From an uncultured Acidimicrobiales bacterium (lineage in GTDB: Bacteria; Actinomycetota; Acidimicrobiia; Acidimicrobiales; CADCSY01), in assembly GCA_902805555.1 (NCBI GenBank), contig CADCSY010000127.1, forward strand, positions 1-39,234: a stretch of 39,234 nucleotides of DNA, written 5' to 3'. Below, one piece after another: positions 8,278 through 16,704 of the stretch. The notes below the pieces were generated by a model. The model did not search any database and had not been told where the DNA came from. It saw only the letters and a program-made list of their open reading frames with translations. Position 1 is the first letter of the stretch. Every line of letters begins with the position of its first letter. A program made the position numbers and the translations under genes.

Positions 8278-9375
8278 GTGGGCGCAGGAGATGTCGCACC
8301 AGGGCGCGACGAGCGGCAGCTGCAGCTGGACGGTCTCACCTGTGACTCCGTCCTCGAACGGATGCGGCGCCTGGACCCTGCGAGCGTCCGGGCTGTCCCG
8401 CTGCGGTCGGGTGCCACGGTCCACGTCACGGCCGTCGACGACGTGCTGTACCTGCCCGACCTGCGCCTGCAGGTGGTCGACGGCGCGGTCGTGCCGACGG
8501 AGGGCATCGTCGACCCCTGGAACCTGGGCTTCGAGCAGCGCAACGCCTTCCAGGGGAGGGGGCAGCGCTACTCGCTCCCGTTCGCCCCCGGGCGGGTGGA
8601 GGCCGATGTCGCCATCCTCTCCAACCTCTACTCGGCCAGCTTCACCCACTTCATCGAGGAGCTGCTCAAGGTGGTCATCCTCGAGCGCGCCGGCTTCGAC
8701 GGGAGCTACGTGCTGTCGGCGATGCCGCCGTTCGCCTTCGACCTCCTCGGTCTGCTCGACATCCCCAGGTCGCGAGTCATCGAGCACGTGACCGAGCCGA
8801 CCGTGCTCCGGACGGCCCACTACACGACGCATGCCTTCACCTTGAACCTGTCGACCTGCCCGGGCGTGCTCATGGACCTGCGGGACGTGCTGCTCCGGGC
8901 TGTCCGGGACGTCCCCTCCCCGGCCGGGCCCCGGCTCTGGCTGGAACGGGGCAGCAACGTCAACGACCCCGACAGGGACCTCGTCAACGTGGACGAGGTG
9001 CGCGCCTGCCTCGACCGGCACGGCTTCGAGAGGCTCGACATCGGCAGCCTCCCGGTGCCCGAGCAGCTCGCCGCCGCCCGCGACGCCGAGGTGATCAGCG
9101 GCGTGCACGGCTCGGCGTTCGCCCACTGCGCGTTCATGAAGCCCGGGTCGCGGGTGATCGAGTGCTTCTCCCCCTCCTACCTCAACGGGTGCTCCTTCGA
9201 GCTACCTCAACGGGTGCTCCTTCGAGACGTGCCGGGTGCTCGGGCACCGGTACCACATGGTGTGCGACTGGAGCTCGAAGTACGTGACCTACGAGCACGG
9301 CGACCGTGTGCACGTCGACCTGAGCCAGCTCGAGCTCGCGCTGCAGGGGCTCGAGTGACTGTCGGGGGGAGCTGA
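8278..9375 (+). CDS. Family 61 (DUF563-type) glycosyltransferase, C-terminus frameshifted by a 25-bp duplication
   Basis: The first 308 residues match the GT61/DUF563 family: NLYSASFTHFIEEL (about 119-132), LLDIPRSRVI, PRLWLERG, and the hallmark ISGVHGSAFAH near 275-285. GT61 enzymes add pentoses or N-acetylglucosamine in other organisms; the substrate here is unknown. An exact 25-bp tandem repeat (9177-9201 and 9202-9226) shifts the frame after residue 308, giving a 57-residue arginine- and alanine-rich tail that stops at 9375. With one copy removed the protein would be 351 aa, with a typical ending (CDWSSKYVTYEHGDRVHV) and a TGA at 9356-9358. The GTG start at 8278 is the furthest upstream that keeps the family N-terminus. 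Either a recent mutation or an assembly error. Confidence 0.8.
   Translation: MGAGDVAPGRDERQLQLDGLTCDSVLERMRRLDPASVRAVPLRSGATVHVTAVDDVLYLPDLRLQVVDGAVVPTEGIVDPWNLGFEQRNAFQGRGQRYSLPFAPGRVEADVAILSNLYSASFTHFIEELLKVVILERAGFDGSYVLSAMPPFAFDLLGLLDIPRSRVIEHVTEPTVLRTAHYTTHAFTLNLSTCPGVLMDLRDVLLRAVRDVPSPAGPRLWLERGSNVNDPDRDLVNVDEVRACLDRHGFERLDIGSLPVPEQLAAARDAEVISGVHGSAFAHCAFMKPGSRVIECFSPSYLNGCSFELPQRVLLRDVPGARAPVPHGVRLELEVRDLRARRPCARRPEPARARAAGARVTVGGS
9177..9226 (+). repeat. 25-bp exact tandem duplication inside GT61 gene
   Basis: Bases 9177-9201 are repeated without mismatch at 9202-9226. As 25 is not a multiple of three, the reading frame changes after the first copy. Deleting either copy restores a continuous family-like C-terminus ending at 9358. 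Two perfect adjacent copies fit replication slippage or a read/assembly artefact. Confidence 0.95.
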
Positions 9376-9379
9376 CCCC

Positions 9380-10327
9380 GTGCCTCACGTCGTCTACGTC
9401 GTCATGTCCCACCGGAACCCGGGCCAGGTGCTGCGCCTGGCCGGGCGCCTGCTCGACGGCAGCTCGAGCAGCCACGTGCTCCTCCACCACGACCCGACCG
9501 GTGCTCCGCTGCCGGCCGGGCCGTCGCCGCCTCGGCTCGTCAGCGTGCGACCACGTCGTCCCGTCCGCTGGGGCACCAGCGACACGGTGCACGTCTTCGT
9601 CGACGCGCTCCGCCAGGCTCGGGAGCAGCTGGACCCGGACTGGCTCGTGTTCCTGTCGGGCCAGGACTACCCGATCGCACCGGTGCCCGACATCGAGCGC
9701 GAGCTGGGCTCGACGCCCCAGGACGTGCTCATGGACCTGGTCCCGGTGGCCACCGAGTCGCCGTGGGCGGAGGGGGAGGCAGCCAGCCGGTACGCGTACC
9801 GCTACCTGCGACGTCCTGCTGGCCACCCCTGGGCGCAGGGGGCTGCAGGGCTGCTCGCCCGTCGAGGGGACCCCGGGGGGCGCCATGCCGACGACGCCGA
9901 CTGGTCGACCGCCCCCCGCTTCGTCACGCGCCGCGTGGACGACGAGCTGCTCGTCGGCGTCCGGCCGCGGCGCCCCGTGTTCGGACCCTCCCGTCGCTGC
10001 TTCGTCGGCGACCAGTGGTTCTCGGTGTCCCGCCGCGGCATCGCCGACCTGCTCGACGCGGACCCGGGTGGCGCGCTGCTGCGCCACTACGACCGCACGA
10101 TCGTCCCTGACGAGTCGTACTTCCACACCTTGGTGGGGAACGCACTCCCACCGGAGCGGATCGGCGGTGCGAGGCGCTACGTCCGGTGGACAGGCGAGGC
10201 ACATCCGGAGCTCCTCACCAGCCGGCACCTCGGGCACCTGCTCGGCACCGGCATGCACTTCGCCAGGAAGTTCGACCAGACCGTCGACGGGGGAGTGCTC
10301 GACGAGCTCGACCGCCTGCACGGGTGA
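9380..10327 (+). CDS. Family 14 (core-2/I-branching type) glycosyltransferase
   Basis: A 315-aa protein beginning with GTG at 9380, preceded by GGGGGGAG about 8 nt upstream. GT14 signatures are visible: VYVVMSHRNP at the N-terminus, HHDP (the acceptor/donor loop), FLSGQDYPI near residue 92, and PDESYFHTLVGN near 245, which carries the family's catalytic acidic residue. RRYVRWTG follows, as in the eukaryotic and bacterial members. Family enzymes transfer N-acetylglucosamine or xylose; which sugar applies here is not known. It follows the GT61 gene on the same strand (21 bp after the ancestral stop) and probably shares its transcript. Convergent with the large glycosyltransferase at 10343. Confidence 0.85.
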   Translation: MPHVVYVVMSHRNPGQVLRLAGRLLDGSSSSHVLLHHDPTGAPLPAGPSPPRLVSVRPRRPVRWGTSDTVHVFVDALRQAREQLDPDWLVFLSGQDYPIAPVPDIERELGSTPQDVLMDLVPVATESPWAEGEAASRYAYRYLRRPAGHPWAQGAAGLLARRGDPGGRHADDADWSTAPRFVTRRVDDELLVGVRPRRPVFGPSRRCFVGDQWFSVSRRGIADLLDADPGGALLRHYDRTIVPDESYFHTLVGNALPPERIGGARRYVRWTGEAHPELLTSRHLGHLLGTGMHFARKFDQTVDGGVLDELDRLHG

Positions 10328-10342
10328 GCGCTCGTCGGAGGG

Positions 10343-12811
10343 TCAGACCTCGCCGGTGGCGGTGGGAGGTGGGGGCCCGAGGTCGTAGACGGCGCCGTGG
10401 TCGCCGTCGGCGACCAGCACACCGGAGCGCGCGAGGTGGTCCCGGAGCTCGTCGTAGTGGTCGAGCCACCAGGCCGAGCTGCGCGGGACCACGAGGTAGC
10501 CGGCACCCCGCCGCCGTGCAGCCTCGAGGAGCGCCACCGCCCCGGCGCCGTCCGCCGGGTAGTGGCCGGCCCAGCCCCCAGCCGGCTCGGACGGGAAGTG
10601 CTCTGCCGACACGTCGCCGAGCTCGAGCAACCGGTCGTCGCCCCGGCTGATCACGGCTGCTCGCGCACCAGCCGGCACCGACCGCCGCACTGCGGTCCGC
10701 ACACCGTCGACGGCATCGCCGTCATCCGCATCGGGACGGCGGCCGTGCGGGGACCACACGACGCCCCACTTGCGCTCGAAGTGGTCGCGGTTCTCCTGGA
10801 ACAGGCGGCTCCACGCGCCGGATGGCCGGAGCGCCCCGAAGGACGCCTCCCCGAAGTGGTGCACCAGGACGTCCTCGGCGCACACGCTCCGAAGGCCGGC
10901 TGCGGCCAGCGCCTGGGCGTAGTCGTCGTCCTCGAACAGGCCGATCCCGAACCGCTCGTCCAGCTCGCCCACCTCGACGAACGTGTCCCTGCGCATGGCC
11001 AGGCAGAACATGGCGAGCACCGGGATGTCGAAGTGCTCGCCGGCGTGGCGGTCGGCCCGCTCCTGGGCCTCCGCCAGCAGCTCCTCGTAGGTCGTGTAGC
11101 TGGTGGGGACCTCCGCCTCGTTGCCGATGCGGTTGGTGGTGGGACCGACGGCGCCGACACCCTCGTCGTCGAGGTGGGCGAGCAGGCGGGGCAGCCATCG
11201 GGGGGGCACGATCGTGTCGTTGTTGAGCAGCACCAGGTCGGGCGCCGTCGCCGCTCTCAGGCCCTGGTTGTTGGCCGCTGCGAACCCGACGTTCGTGTCG
11301 TTCAGGAGCACTCGGACCGACGGGTTGCGGCTGGCCAGGAGCGCCAGGTAGTCGCGCGTGCCGTCGCTGGAGGCGTTGTCCACGACCACGAGCTCGATCG
11401 GGTCGTCGGTGTTCGCGAGCACGGACTCGAGCGCCATCCGGGTGACCATGAGGTTGTCGTAGGTGACCACGACGATGCTGGCGACGGCCGGACCCATCGG
11501 GGGGCGCCCACGCGGGACGACGGCCGAGAGGACCCGCTCTGCCGTCGCCGACGCCAGGCGCAGCGGTCGGCGTTGCACGGGCTCGAGGTCGAGGTCCCGG
11601 GGCAGCGGCTGCCCGCCGAGACCGAAGCGCCTCGGGCTCCTCGGGACCCTGAGCCCCACGTGGTCGAGCATGGCGCCGAGCACCACGTCGTAGCTGAAGT
11701 ACGTGTGGGCGAGATCTCGCGCCGCCCGGGCGTGGCGGTCGTGGTCGCCCTGCACGTCCGCGACGCACGCTGCCGCCTCGTCGACGTCGGAGAAGGCGAG
11801 GAGCCCCTCGCCGGTCGGCAGCACGGCACCGAAGCCGGTGTCCTGGGTGATGACCGGTCGCCCGGCGGCGAGGTACGTGGCGCTCCGCTCACTGAACCAG
11901 CCGGTCCTGAGCCTGACGTTCTGGTCCTTGGCGACGGTGAGCTCCCCGCAGGACCCCTGGATGTAGCGGCGGTAGGCGTCGGGGTCGGCCGACACCTCCA
12001 GGGCAGGCCGCACCCGCCAACCGTTCGACTCGAGGAGCACCTGGTCGGCGTCGCTGCAGCTGCTGAGCGCGAGCTCCAGGGTGGCGCCCGTCCTCGTCGG
12101 GAGGTCGAGGATGCGGAGGAACTCGTGGTGCTTGCTCCACCGGTAGGTCTCGCCCCGCCACGTCAGGTCCCGGTAGTCCTGGCGCCAGTTCCCGATGGTG
12201 GTGAACGCCGGGCCCGGCTGGCCGCCGTCGTCCCAGAGGTCGATGACGACCGGCGGTGGGCTCGGCACCGCCGGGAAGCGCCGGTCGTACGGGAGCTCGC
12301 AGGTGCGGCCCCCGTAGTTGAGCGCCCAGGTGAAGAAGGCCACGTGCGGCTCGAGGTAGGCGACGGTCTTCGCCAGGTCCTGGTGGAGCTCGAGCTCGAC
12401 GTCGACGGGGTCGGTCCCGAGGTAGACCAGCCGACCGCTCGCCGCGTGCTCCTCCAGGGGGACGGTGCCGCCGTGGAGGTTGATGATCAGCGCTGCGTCC
12501 CGGTAGAGCTCGCTGAGCGCGCTCGCCGTCAGCCCGTGGACCGAGCCGTCCCCGTGCAGGGCGTGGAACGCCCACCGCCCGTCGAGCCCGATCCGGCGCA
12601 TCTCCCGGTCGAGGTAGGTGACTGCGAGCGCGGTCGCATCGTCGTCGTCCCTCTGCATGAACATCGAAGGGGTCCGCCCGTGGGCCTCCACGTAGTACGG
12701 CTCGTAGCCGAGCCGCTCGAACCCGACCGCGTACTGGCGGACCAGCCAGGCGACGCCACCGACGGGGATCTTGGTCAGCATCCCGAGGAGGACGATCTTC
12801 GGCCGGCTCAC
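10343..12811 (-). CDS. Three-part glycosyltransferase: GT-B-like domain, GT2 domain, C-terminal nucleotide-binding-like domain
   Basis: An 822-aa protein. Residues 1-385 belong to the paralogous family that also forms the tandem trio at 14480-17843. Shared marks are PVGGVAW near the N-terminus, GWFSERSATYLAAGRPV (304-320) and TGEGLLAF. Residues 443-690 are a GT2 domain of the rhamnosyltransferase type: SIVVVTYDN, VVVDNASSDGT, LNDTNVGFAAANNQG, a metal-binding NND, and FEDDDYAQAL with the catalytic acid. Residues 717-812 form a small domain (AVISRGDDRLLELG, HFPSEPAGGWAGHYP, WWLDHY) that I recall from other multi-domain GT2 proteins but cannot name. GTG start 12811 overlaps the stop of a 29-codon upstream ORF (GTGA), which supports it. 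A bifunctional polymerising or chain-extending enzyme is plausible, by inference. Confidence 0.85.
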   Translation of the reverse strand: MSRPKIVLLGMLTKIPVGGVAWLVRQYAVGFERLGYEPYYVEAHGRTPSMFMQRDDDDATALAVTYLDREMRRIGLDGRWAFHALHGDGSVHGLTASALSELYRDAALIINLHGGTVPLEEHAASGRLVYLGTDPVDVELELHQDLAKTVAYLEPHVAFFTWALNYGGRTCELPYDRRFPAVPSPPPVVIDLWDDGGQPGPAFTTIGNWRQDYRDLTWRGETYRWSKHHEFLRILDLPTRTGATLELALSSCSDADQVLLESNGWRVRPALEVSADPDAYRRYIQGSCGELTVAKDQNVRLRTGWFSERSATYLAAGRPVITQDTGFGAVLPTGEGLLAFSDVDEAAACVADVQGDHDRHARAARDLAHTYFSYDVVLGAMLDHVGLRVPRSPRRFGLGGQPLPRDLDLEPVQRRPLRLASATAERVLSAVVPRGRPPMGPAVASIVVVTYDNLMVTRMALESVLANTDDPIELVVVDNASSDGTRDYLALLASRNPSVRVLLNDTNVGFAAANNQGLRAATAPDLVLLNNDTIVPPRWLPRLLAHLDDEGVGAVGPTTNRIGNEAEVPTSYTTYEELLAEAQERADRHAGEHFDIPVLAMFCLAMRRDTFVEVGELDERFGIGLFEDDDYAQALAAAGLRSVCAEDVLVHHFGEASFGALRPSGAWSRLFQENRDHFERKWGVVWSPHGRRPDADDGDAVDGVRTAVRRSVPAGARAAVISRGDDRLLELGDVSAEHFPSEPAGGWAGHYPADGAGAVALLEAARRRGAGYLVVPRSSAWWLDHYDELRDHLARSGVLVADGDHGAVYDLGPPPPTATGEV

Positions 12812-12897
12812 CCTGCGTGCCCGGTCATCACAACGCCTGGCCGGCGTGGCGGCAGCGCAGCGATGGACGGCGACCGTCGGCGTCTCGGCTCGTGCAT
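12808..12897 (-). CDS. Possible 29-codon arginine-rich leader ORF coupled to the downstream glycosyltransferase
   Basis: ATG at 12897 opens a 29-codon ORF whose TGA overlaps the GTG start of the 822-aa glycosyltransferase (GTGA). A -10-like TACCCT lies on the minus strand at 12908-12913, 10 nt before the ATG, so the transcript would be almost leaderless. The glycosyltransferase start has no ribosome-binding site, so coupled re-initiation would explain its translation. The peptide is arginine- and proline-rich with no recognisable domain. It may be only a leader, or a chance ORF. Confidence 0.35.
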   Translation of the reverse strand: MHEPRRRRSPSIAALPPRRPGVVMTGHAG

Positions 12898-13134
12898 GCT
12901 GGCCGGGAGGGTACCCCCGCCACGCTGCGGCACCGGAGGCCCACCGTCTGCACCCGGGTGCCTGCGGCCGCCGGCGCCCGGCCGGTACCGTCGTGCCGGG
13001 CAGCGGCCACCCCGAGGTCCCGTGCACGGGAGGGTCCTCGGCAGGTCGGGGCGGCAGCCGGAGCTCGGTGCGGAGCGTCCACGAGGAGGCGGAGTGCTCA
13101 CAGCGGGCTGTCGCACGGAGAGGGACCGGACGAT
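12812..13134. other. Divergent intergenic region, 323 bp
   Basis: Between the divergent 822-aa glycosyltransferase and the methyltransferase-led operon. It holds the 29-codon minus-strand leader ORF and its -10-like hexamer, and a palindromic GGGTACCC at 12909-12916. On the plus side GGAGAGGG at about 13118-13124 is the ribosome-binding site of the methyltransferase gene. I see no convincing -35 box and no RNA gene. Longer ORFs across it have no family features. Confidence 0.6.
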
Positions 13135-13782
13135 ATGACGGCCCCGCGCCCGTACGACCCGCTCGCTGCGAGGGCTGAGGCAGCGTCGTTCTTCGAGGAC
13201 CTCTGGCGGGACGGCGACCCGTGGGACCTCGACCGGGCGCCGCTCGACCAGGAGCGCTACGCCCGCCAGCTGGCCATGCTGGGCGACCGCCGCTACGGCC
13301 GCACCCTCGAGGTGGGCTGCGGGGCCGGCGCGTTCACCGAGCGGCTCGTCACGATCGCCGACCCGGTGCTCGCCCTGGACGTCGCCGACCCTGCGATCCG
13401 GCGGGCCGAGGAGCGCCTGGCCGGCGCACCGGTCACCTTCCGCCTGCTCGACGTGATGGACCTCGACCCGGCAGAGGAGGGCCCGTGGGACCTCGTGGTC
13501 ATCGCGGAGACGCTCTACTACCTGGGTTGGCTGCACCCCATGTTCGACGTCGCCTGGCTCCTGCACGCGCTGCACGAGGCGACGCTCGGAGGTGGGCGCC
13601 TCCTGCTCAGCGACACGATCAGCCACGATCACGGGATCATGAGCCACTGGCTGGTGCGGACCTACCACGACCTGGCCAGGAACGTCGGCTACGAGCTCGA
13701 GCAGCGCCAGGAGCTCGAGGGGACGAAGGACGGCGAGCCGTTCACCATCCTCCTGGAGCTGTTCAGGAAGGGTGCGTCGTGA
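13135..13782 (+). CDS. NodS-like SAM-dependent methyltransferase
   Basis: A 215-aa class I methyltransferase and first gene of the plus-strand six-gene operon. The ATG at 13135 is chosen over longer forms because GGAGAGGG precedes it and family similarity starts here. FFEDLWRDGDPWDLD is the N-terminal helix typical of NodS and related sugar N-methyltransferases. Motif I is TLEVGCGAGAFTERL (about 60-74), post-I acid LALDVAD, and VVIAETLYYL corresponds to motif IV. NodS methylates a deacetylated amino sugar in Nod-factor synthesis. The next gene here encodes a ChbG-type deacetylase, so a deacetylate-then-methylate sequence is an attractive inference. Confidence 0.85.
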   Translation: MTAPRPYDPLAARAEAASFFEDLWRDGDPWDLDRAPLDQERYARQLAMLGDRRYGRTLEVGCGAGAFTERLVTIADPVLALDVADPAIRRAEERLAGAPVTFRLLDVMDLDPAEEGPWDLVVIAETLYYLGWLHPMFDVAWLLHALHEATLGGGRLLLSDTISHDHGIMSHWLVRTYHDLARNVGYELEQRQELEGTKDGEPFTILLELFRKGAS

Positions 13783-14483
13783 GGCGGCGGGTCGTGGTCA
13801 ACGCCGACGACTTCGGGCTCACGAGCGGGGTCAACCGGGCCGTCGTCGAGGCGCACGTCCGGGGGATCGTCACCAGCACGACAGCCATGGTGCGCCAGCC
13901 CGCCGCAGCCGAGGCCGCCGGTCTCGCCCTCGCCCACCCGGCGCTGGGCGTCGGCCTCCACGTCGACCTGGGGGAGTGGGCGTTCGTCGACGGGGGCTGG
14001 GTGGCGCTCTACGACCGCGTCGACGCCGACGATGCGGGAGCCGTCGCCGCGGAGGTGGATCGTCAGGTGGAGCGGTTCTCGGCGCTCTTCGGGCGGCCAC
14101 CGGACCACCTCGACTCGCACCAGCACGTCCACGACAGCTCCCCGGTGCGGGAGGTCGTGGACGCAGCGGCCTCCCGGCTCGGGGTCCCGGTGCGGGGGAG
14201 GAGCGGGATCAGGTACGTGGGGGGCTTCTACGGGCAGCTGTCGAAGGGGGAGCCCCACCACGAGGGGATCACGGTGGGCGCGCTGATCTCGCTGCTGTCC
14301 GGCCTCCCCGACGGCGCGAGCGAGGTGGCGTGCCACCCGGGCTACGTCGACGGGCTGGCGGACTCCCGGACGATGTACGTCGTGGAGCGGGAGCGCGAGC
14401 TGCAGGCCCTGTGCGACGAGCGGGTCGCGGCAGCGGTCGTGGACGCCGGCATCGAGCTCGTCACCTTCGCCGAGCTGCCGTGA
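13779..14483 (+). CDS. ChbG/YdjC-family carbohydrate deacetylase
   Basis: A 234-aa protein with GTG start overlapping the methyltransferase stop (GTGA). The family's metal and catalytic motifs are all present: NADDFGLTSGVN (residues 8-19), GLHVDLGE (about 62-69), LDSHQHVH (about 109-116) and CHPGYVD (about 187-193). ChbG removes an N-acetyl group from chito-oligosaccharides; other members act on different acetylated sugars. The length matches the family. Its place between a NodS-like methyltransferase and a set of glycosyltransferases suggests deacetylation of an N-acetylhexosamine in the glycan or its precursor. Confidence 0.88.
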   Translation: MRRRVVVNADDFGLTSGVNRAVVEAHVRGIVTSTTAMVRQPAAAEAAGLALAHPALGVGLHVDLGEWAFVDGGWVALYDRVDADDAGAVAAEVDRQVERFSALFGRPPDHLDSHQHVHDSSPVREVVDAAASRLGVPVRGRSGIRYVGGFYGQLSKGEPHHEGITVGALISLLSGLPDGASEVACHPGYVDGLADSRTMYVVERERELQALCDERVAAAVVDAGIELVTFAELP

Positions 14484-15589
14484 CCGGCACGGCACTCGTC
14501 GCCGGCTCCGTCCTCCAGCGGGGCGGCTTCGGGGGCCACGCCTGGGTGTTCGCGCAGTACGTCAGGGGCCTGCGGGCGCTGGGGTGGCGGGTGGTGTTCG
14601 TCGACCGGGAGCCAGACCCGTCCTGGAGGCCGGACCGTGACCAGGTGGTGCTCGAGCTCCTCGGCGGTCCCGAGGGGGTCGCGGTGCTCGACAGGTCGGG
14701 GGCGTCGGTCTACGGCCCCTCACGCTCGGCGCTGCTGGCGACGGCCCGCGAGGCCGACCTGCTGCTCAACGTCATGGGCTTCCTCGACGACGCCGAGCTG
14801 CTCGAGGTGTCGCGCCGCCGCGTCTTCCTCGACATCGACCCCGGGTTCGGCCAGATGTGGCGCGACCTCGGGCTGGCCGACGTCTTCGCCGGCCACGACC
14901 GGTACGTCACGGTCGCCACCAGCATCGAGGGCTCCGGCGTGCCGACCTGCGGCCTCGAGTGGCGGTCGATCCTGCCTCCGGTGAACCTGGCCGACTGGCC
15001 CGTCGCAGCGCCGGCTCCGAACGCCCCGGTCACCTCGGTCGCCAGCTGGCGGGGGCCGTTCGAGCCGATCGAGCACGGAGGCACGACCTACGGGCTCCGG
15101 GTCCACGAGCTCCGCCGCTTCATCGGCCTGCCGGAGGCGACGGGGGTGCGCCTCGAGCTCGCGCTCGACATCGATCCCGCCGATGACGTCGACCGCACCG
15201 CCCTGCTGGCTGCCGGGTGGTCGCTCGCCGACCCCCGGGTGGTGGCCGGAACGCCGGGGGCCTACCGCGACTACGTGGCGGCTTCCCGGGCCGAGCTCAT
15301 GATCGCCAAGCACCTCTACGTGGCGACCCGGGCCGGCTGGTTCAGCGACCGCAGCAGCTGCTACCTGGCGTCGGGTCGCCCGGTGGTCGCCCAGGACACC
15401 GGGTTCGCAGCCGTGCTCCCGTGCGGCGAGGGGCTCCTCGCCTTCGACACCCCTGCATCGGCCGCTGCTGCGATCGACGACCTGGGGGCGCGTTACGGGG
15501 AGCACTGCGAGGCGGCCCGGTCGCTGGCCGAGTCGCGCCTGAGCACCGACGTGGTGCTCCCCCGCCTCCTCGCCGACGTGGTCCCGTGA
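14480..15589 (+). CDS. Putative GT-B-type glycosyltransferase, paralogue 1 of 3
   Basis: A 369-aa protein with GTG start overlapping the deacetylase stop (GTGA). The N-terminal Rossmann-like part has FGGHAWVFAQYVRGLRALG (18-36), which resembles the acceptor-side glycine loop of GT-B enzymes. ADLLLNVMG (92-100) and FLDIDPGFGQMW follow. The C-terminal signature is GWFSDRSSCYLASGRPVVAQ (286-305) with CGEGLLAF, comparable in position to the E-x7-E donor-binding region of GT4 proteins. It belongs to the same family as the next two genes and the first half of the 822-aa protein. Assignment as a glycosyltransferase is inference from fold-like motifs and context. Confidence 0.7.
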   Translation: MTGTALVAGSVLQRGGFGGHAWVFAQYVRGLRALGWRVVFVDREPDPSWRPDRDQVVLELLGGPEGVAVLDRSGASVYGPSRSALLATAREADLLLNVMGFLDDAELLEVSRRRVFLDIDPGFGQMWRDLGLADVFAGHDRYVTVATSIEGSGVPTCGLEWRSILPPVNLADWPVAAPAPNAPVTSVASWRGPFEPIEHGGTTYGLRVHELRRFIGLPEATGVRLELALDIDPADDVDRTALLAAGWSLADPRVVAGTPGAYRDYVAASRAELMIAKHLYVATRAGWFSDRSSCYLASGRPVVAQDTGFAAVLPCGEGLLAFDTPASAAAAIDDLGARYGEHCEAARSLAESRLSTDVVLPRLLADVVP

Positions 15590-16704
15590 CGACGGTGGTC
15601 GTGGCCGGCGCGATCGCCAACAAGCCCGGCAACGGCGGCGAGGCGTGGGTGCGCATGAGCTGGGTCGACGGGCTCCGCCGGTGCGGGCTCGACACCTGGT
15701 TCGTCGAGGAGCTCTCGCCCACCGCCTGGGGGGAGGCCACGGTCCGGGGCGTCGAGTGGTTCGACGAGGTCAGGGACCGCTTCGGCCTCGGCGACCGGGC
15801 CGTCCTCATCGACGCCGACACGGGCCGGGTGCTGCGTGGACCTCCGTCGCTGCCCGAGGGGGACCTGCTGGTCAACATCAGCGGGCACGCCCGCTCCGAG
15901 GCGGTGCTGGCGTCGTGTCGGCGGCGGGCCTACGTCGACCTCGATCCCGGCTACACCCAGGTCTGGCACGTCCAGGGCGCCGACATCGGGCTCGACCGCC
16001 ACGACGTCCACTTCACCGTCGGGCTCAACCTCGGGCGAGCGGTCTGCACGATCCCCGACGCCGGCTTCACGTGGACGACGGTGCTGCCACCGGTGGTGCT
16101 CGACGAGTGGCCGGCGCTCCCGCCACGTCCGGTCGAGCGGTTCACCACCGTCGCCAGCTGGCGGGGCGGCTTCGGACCACTGGAGCACGACGGCGTGCGC
16201 CACGGGGTGAAGGCCCACGAGCTGCGCCGCTTCATCGACCTCCCCGCCAGGGTGCCGGGCACCCTCGAGGTCGCGCTGGACATCCACCCCGGCGACGACG
16301 CCGACCGGCGCCGCCTCGTGGAGCACGGGTGGCGCCTCGTCGACCCGGTCCAGGCAGCAGGTGGCACGGAGCGGTTCCGGGCCTACGTGCAGGGCTCCGA
16401 CGCCGAGCTGTCGGTCGCACAGGGCATCTACGTCGGGACCCGCAGCGGCTGGTTCAGCGACCGCACGGCTCGCTACCTGGCGTCGGGACGGCCGGCGCTC
16501 GTGCAGGAGACCGGTGTGGAGACCACGGTGCCGACCGGGGAGGGGCTCCTCACGTTCTCCTCCGTCGACGGAGCCGTGCGTGCAGCAGCCAGCATCCGGT
16601 CCCGCCCTGCCGACCATGCCGCCGCAGCCCGCCGACTCGCCGAGGAGCACCTGGACTCGGCGAAGGTCCTCCCGCGCTTCCTCGAGCAGGCGGGTGTCGC
16701 ATGA
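15586..16704 (+). CDS. Putative GT-B-type glycosyltransferase, paralogue 2 of 3
   Basis: A 372-aa protein with GTG start overlapping the previous stop (GTGA). The same blocks occur in the same order as in its neighbours: GNGGEAWVRMSWVDGLRRCG (15-34), GDLLVNISG (about 92-100), AYVDLDPGYTQVWH (about 115-128), TVASWRGGFGPLEHDG, and GWFSDRTARYLASGRPALVQ (288-307) with TGEGLLTF. It departs from the other copies at the end of the signature (ETGVETTVP rather than TGFxAxLP), so substrate binding may differ. Nucleotide-sugar donor and acceptor are unknown. Confidence 0.7.
   Translation: MTTVVVAGAIANKPGNGGEAWVRMSWVDGLRRCGLDTWFVEELSPTAWGEATVRGVEWFDEVRDRFGLGDRAVLIDADTGRVLRGPPSLPEGDLLVNISGHARSEAVLASCRRRAYVDLDPGYTQVWHVQGADIGLDRHDVHFTVGLNLGRAVCTIPDAGFTWTTVLPPVVLDEWPALPPRPVERFTTVASWRGGFGPLEHDGVRHGVKAHELRRFIDLPARVPGTLEVALDIHPGDDADRRRLVEHGWRLVDPVQAAGGTERFRAYVQGSDAELSVAQGIYVGTRSGWFSDRTARYLASGRPALVQETGVETTVPTGEGLLTFSSVDGAVRAAASIRSRPADHAAAARRLAEEHLDSAKVLPRFLEQAGVA

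Noticed and set aside
8122-9126. 334-codon minus-strand ORF opposite the GT61 gene
   Set aside because: Antisense reading of a gene with clear family motifs; it has histidine/valine/aspartate bias typical of GC-rich shadows.
9202-9375. The 57-residue tail of the GT61 gene as a real domain
   Set aside because: Composition is that of an out-of-frame GC-rich reading, and collapsing the duplication gives a better ending.
12808-13668. 286-codon minus-strand ORF over the NodS-like methyltransferase
   Set aside because: Antisense shadow without motifs; only its last 29 codons, after the divergent promoter, could be a leader.
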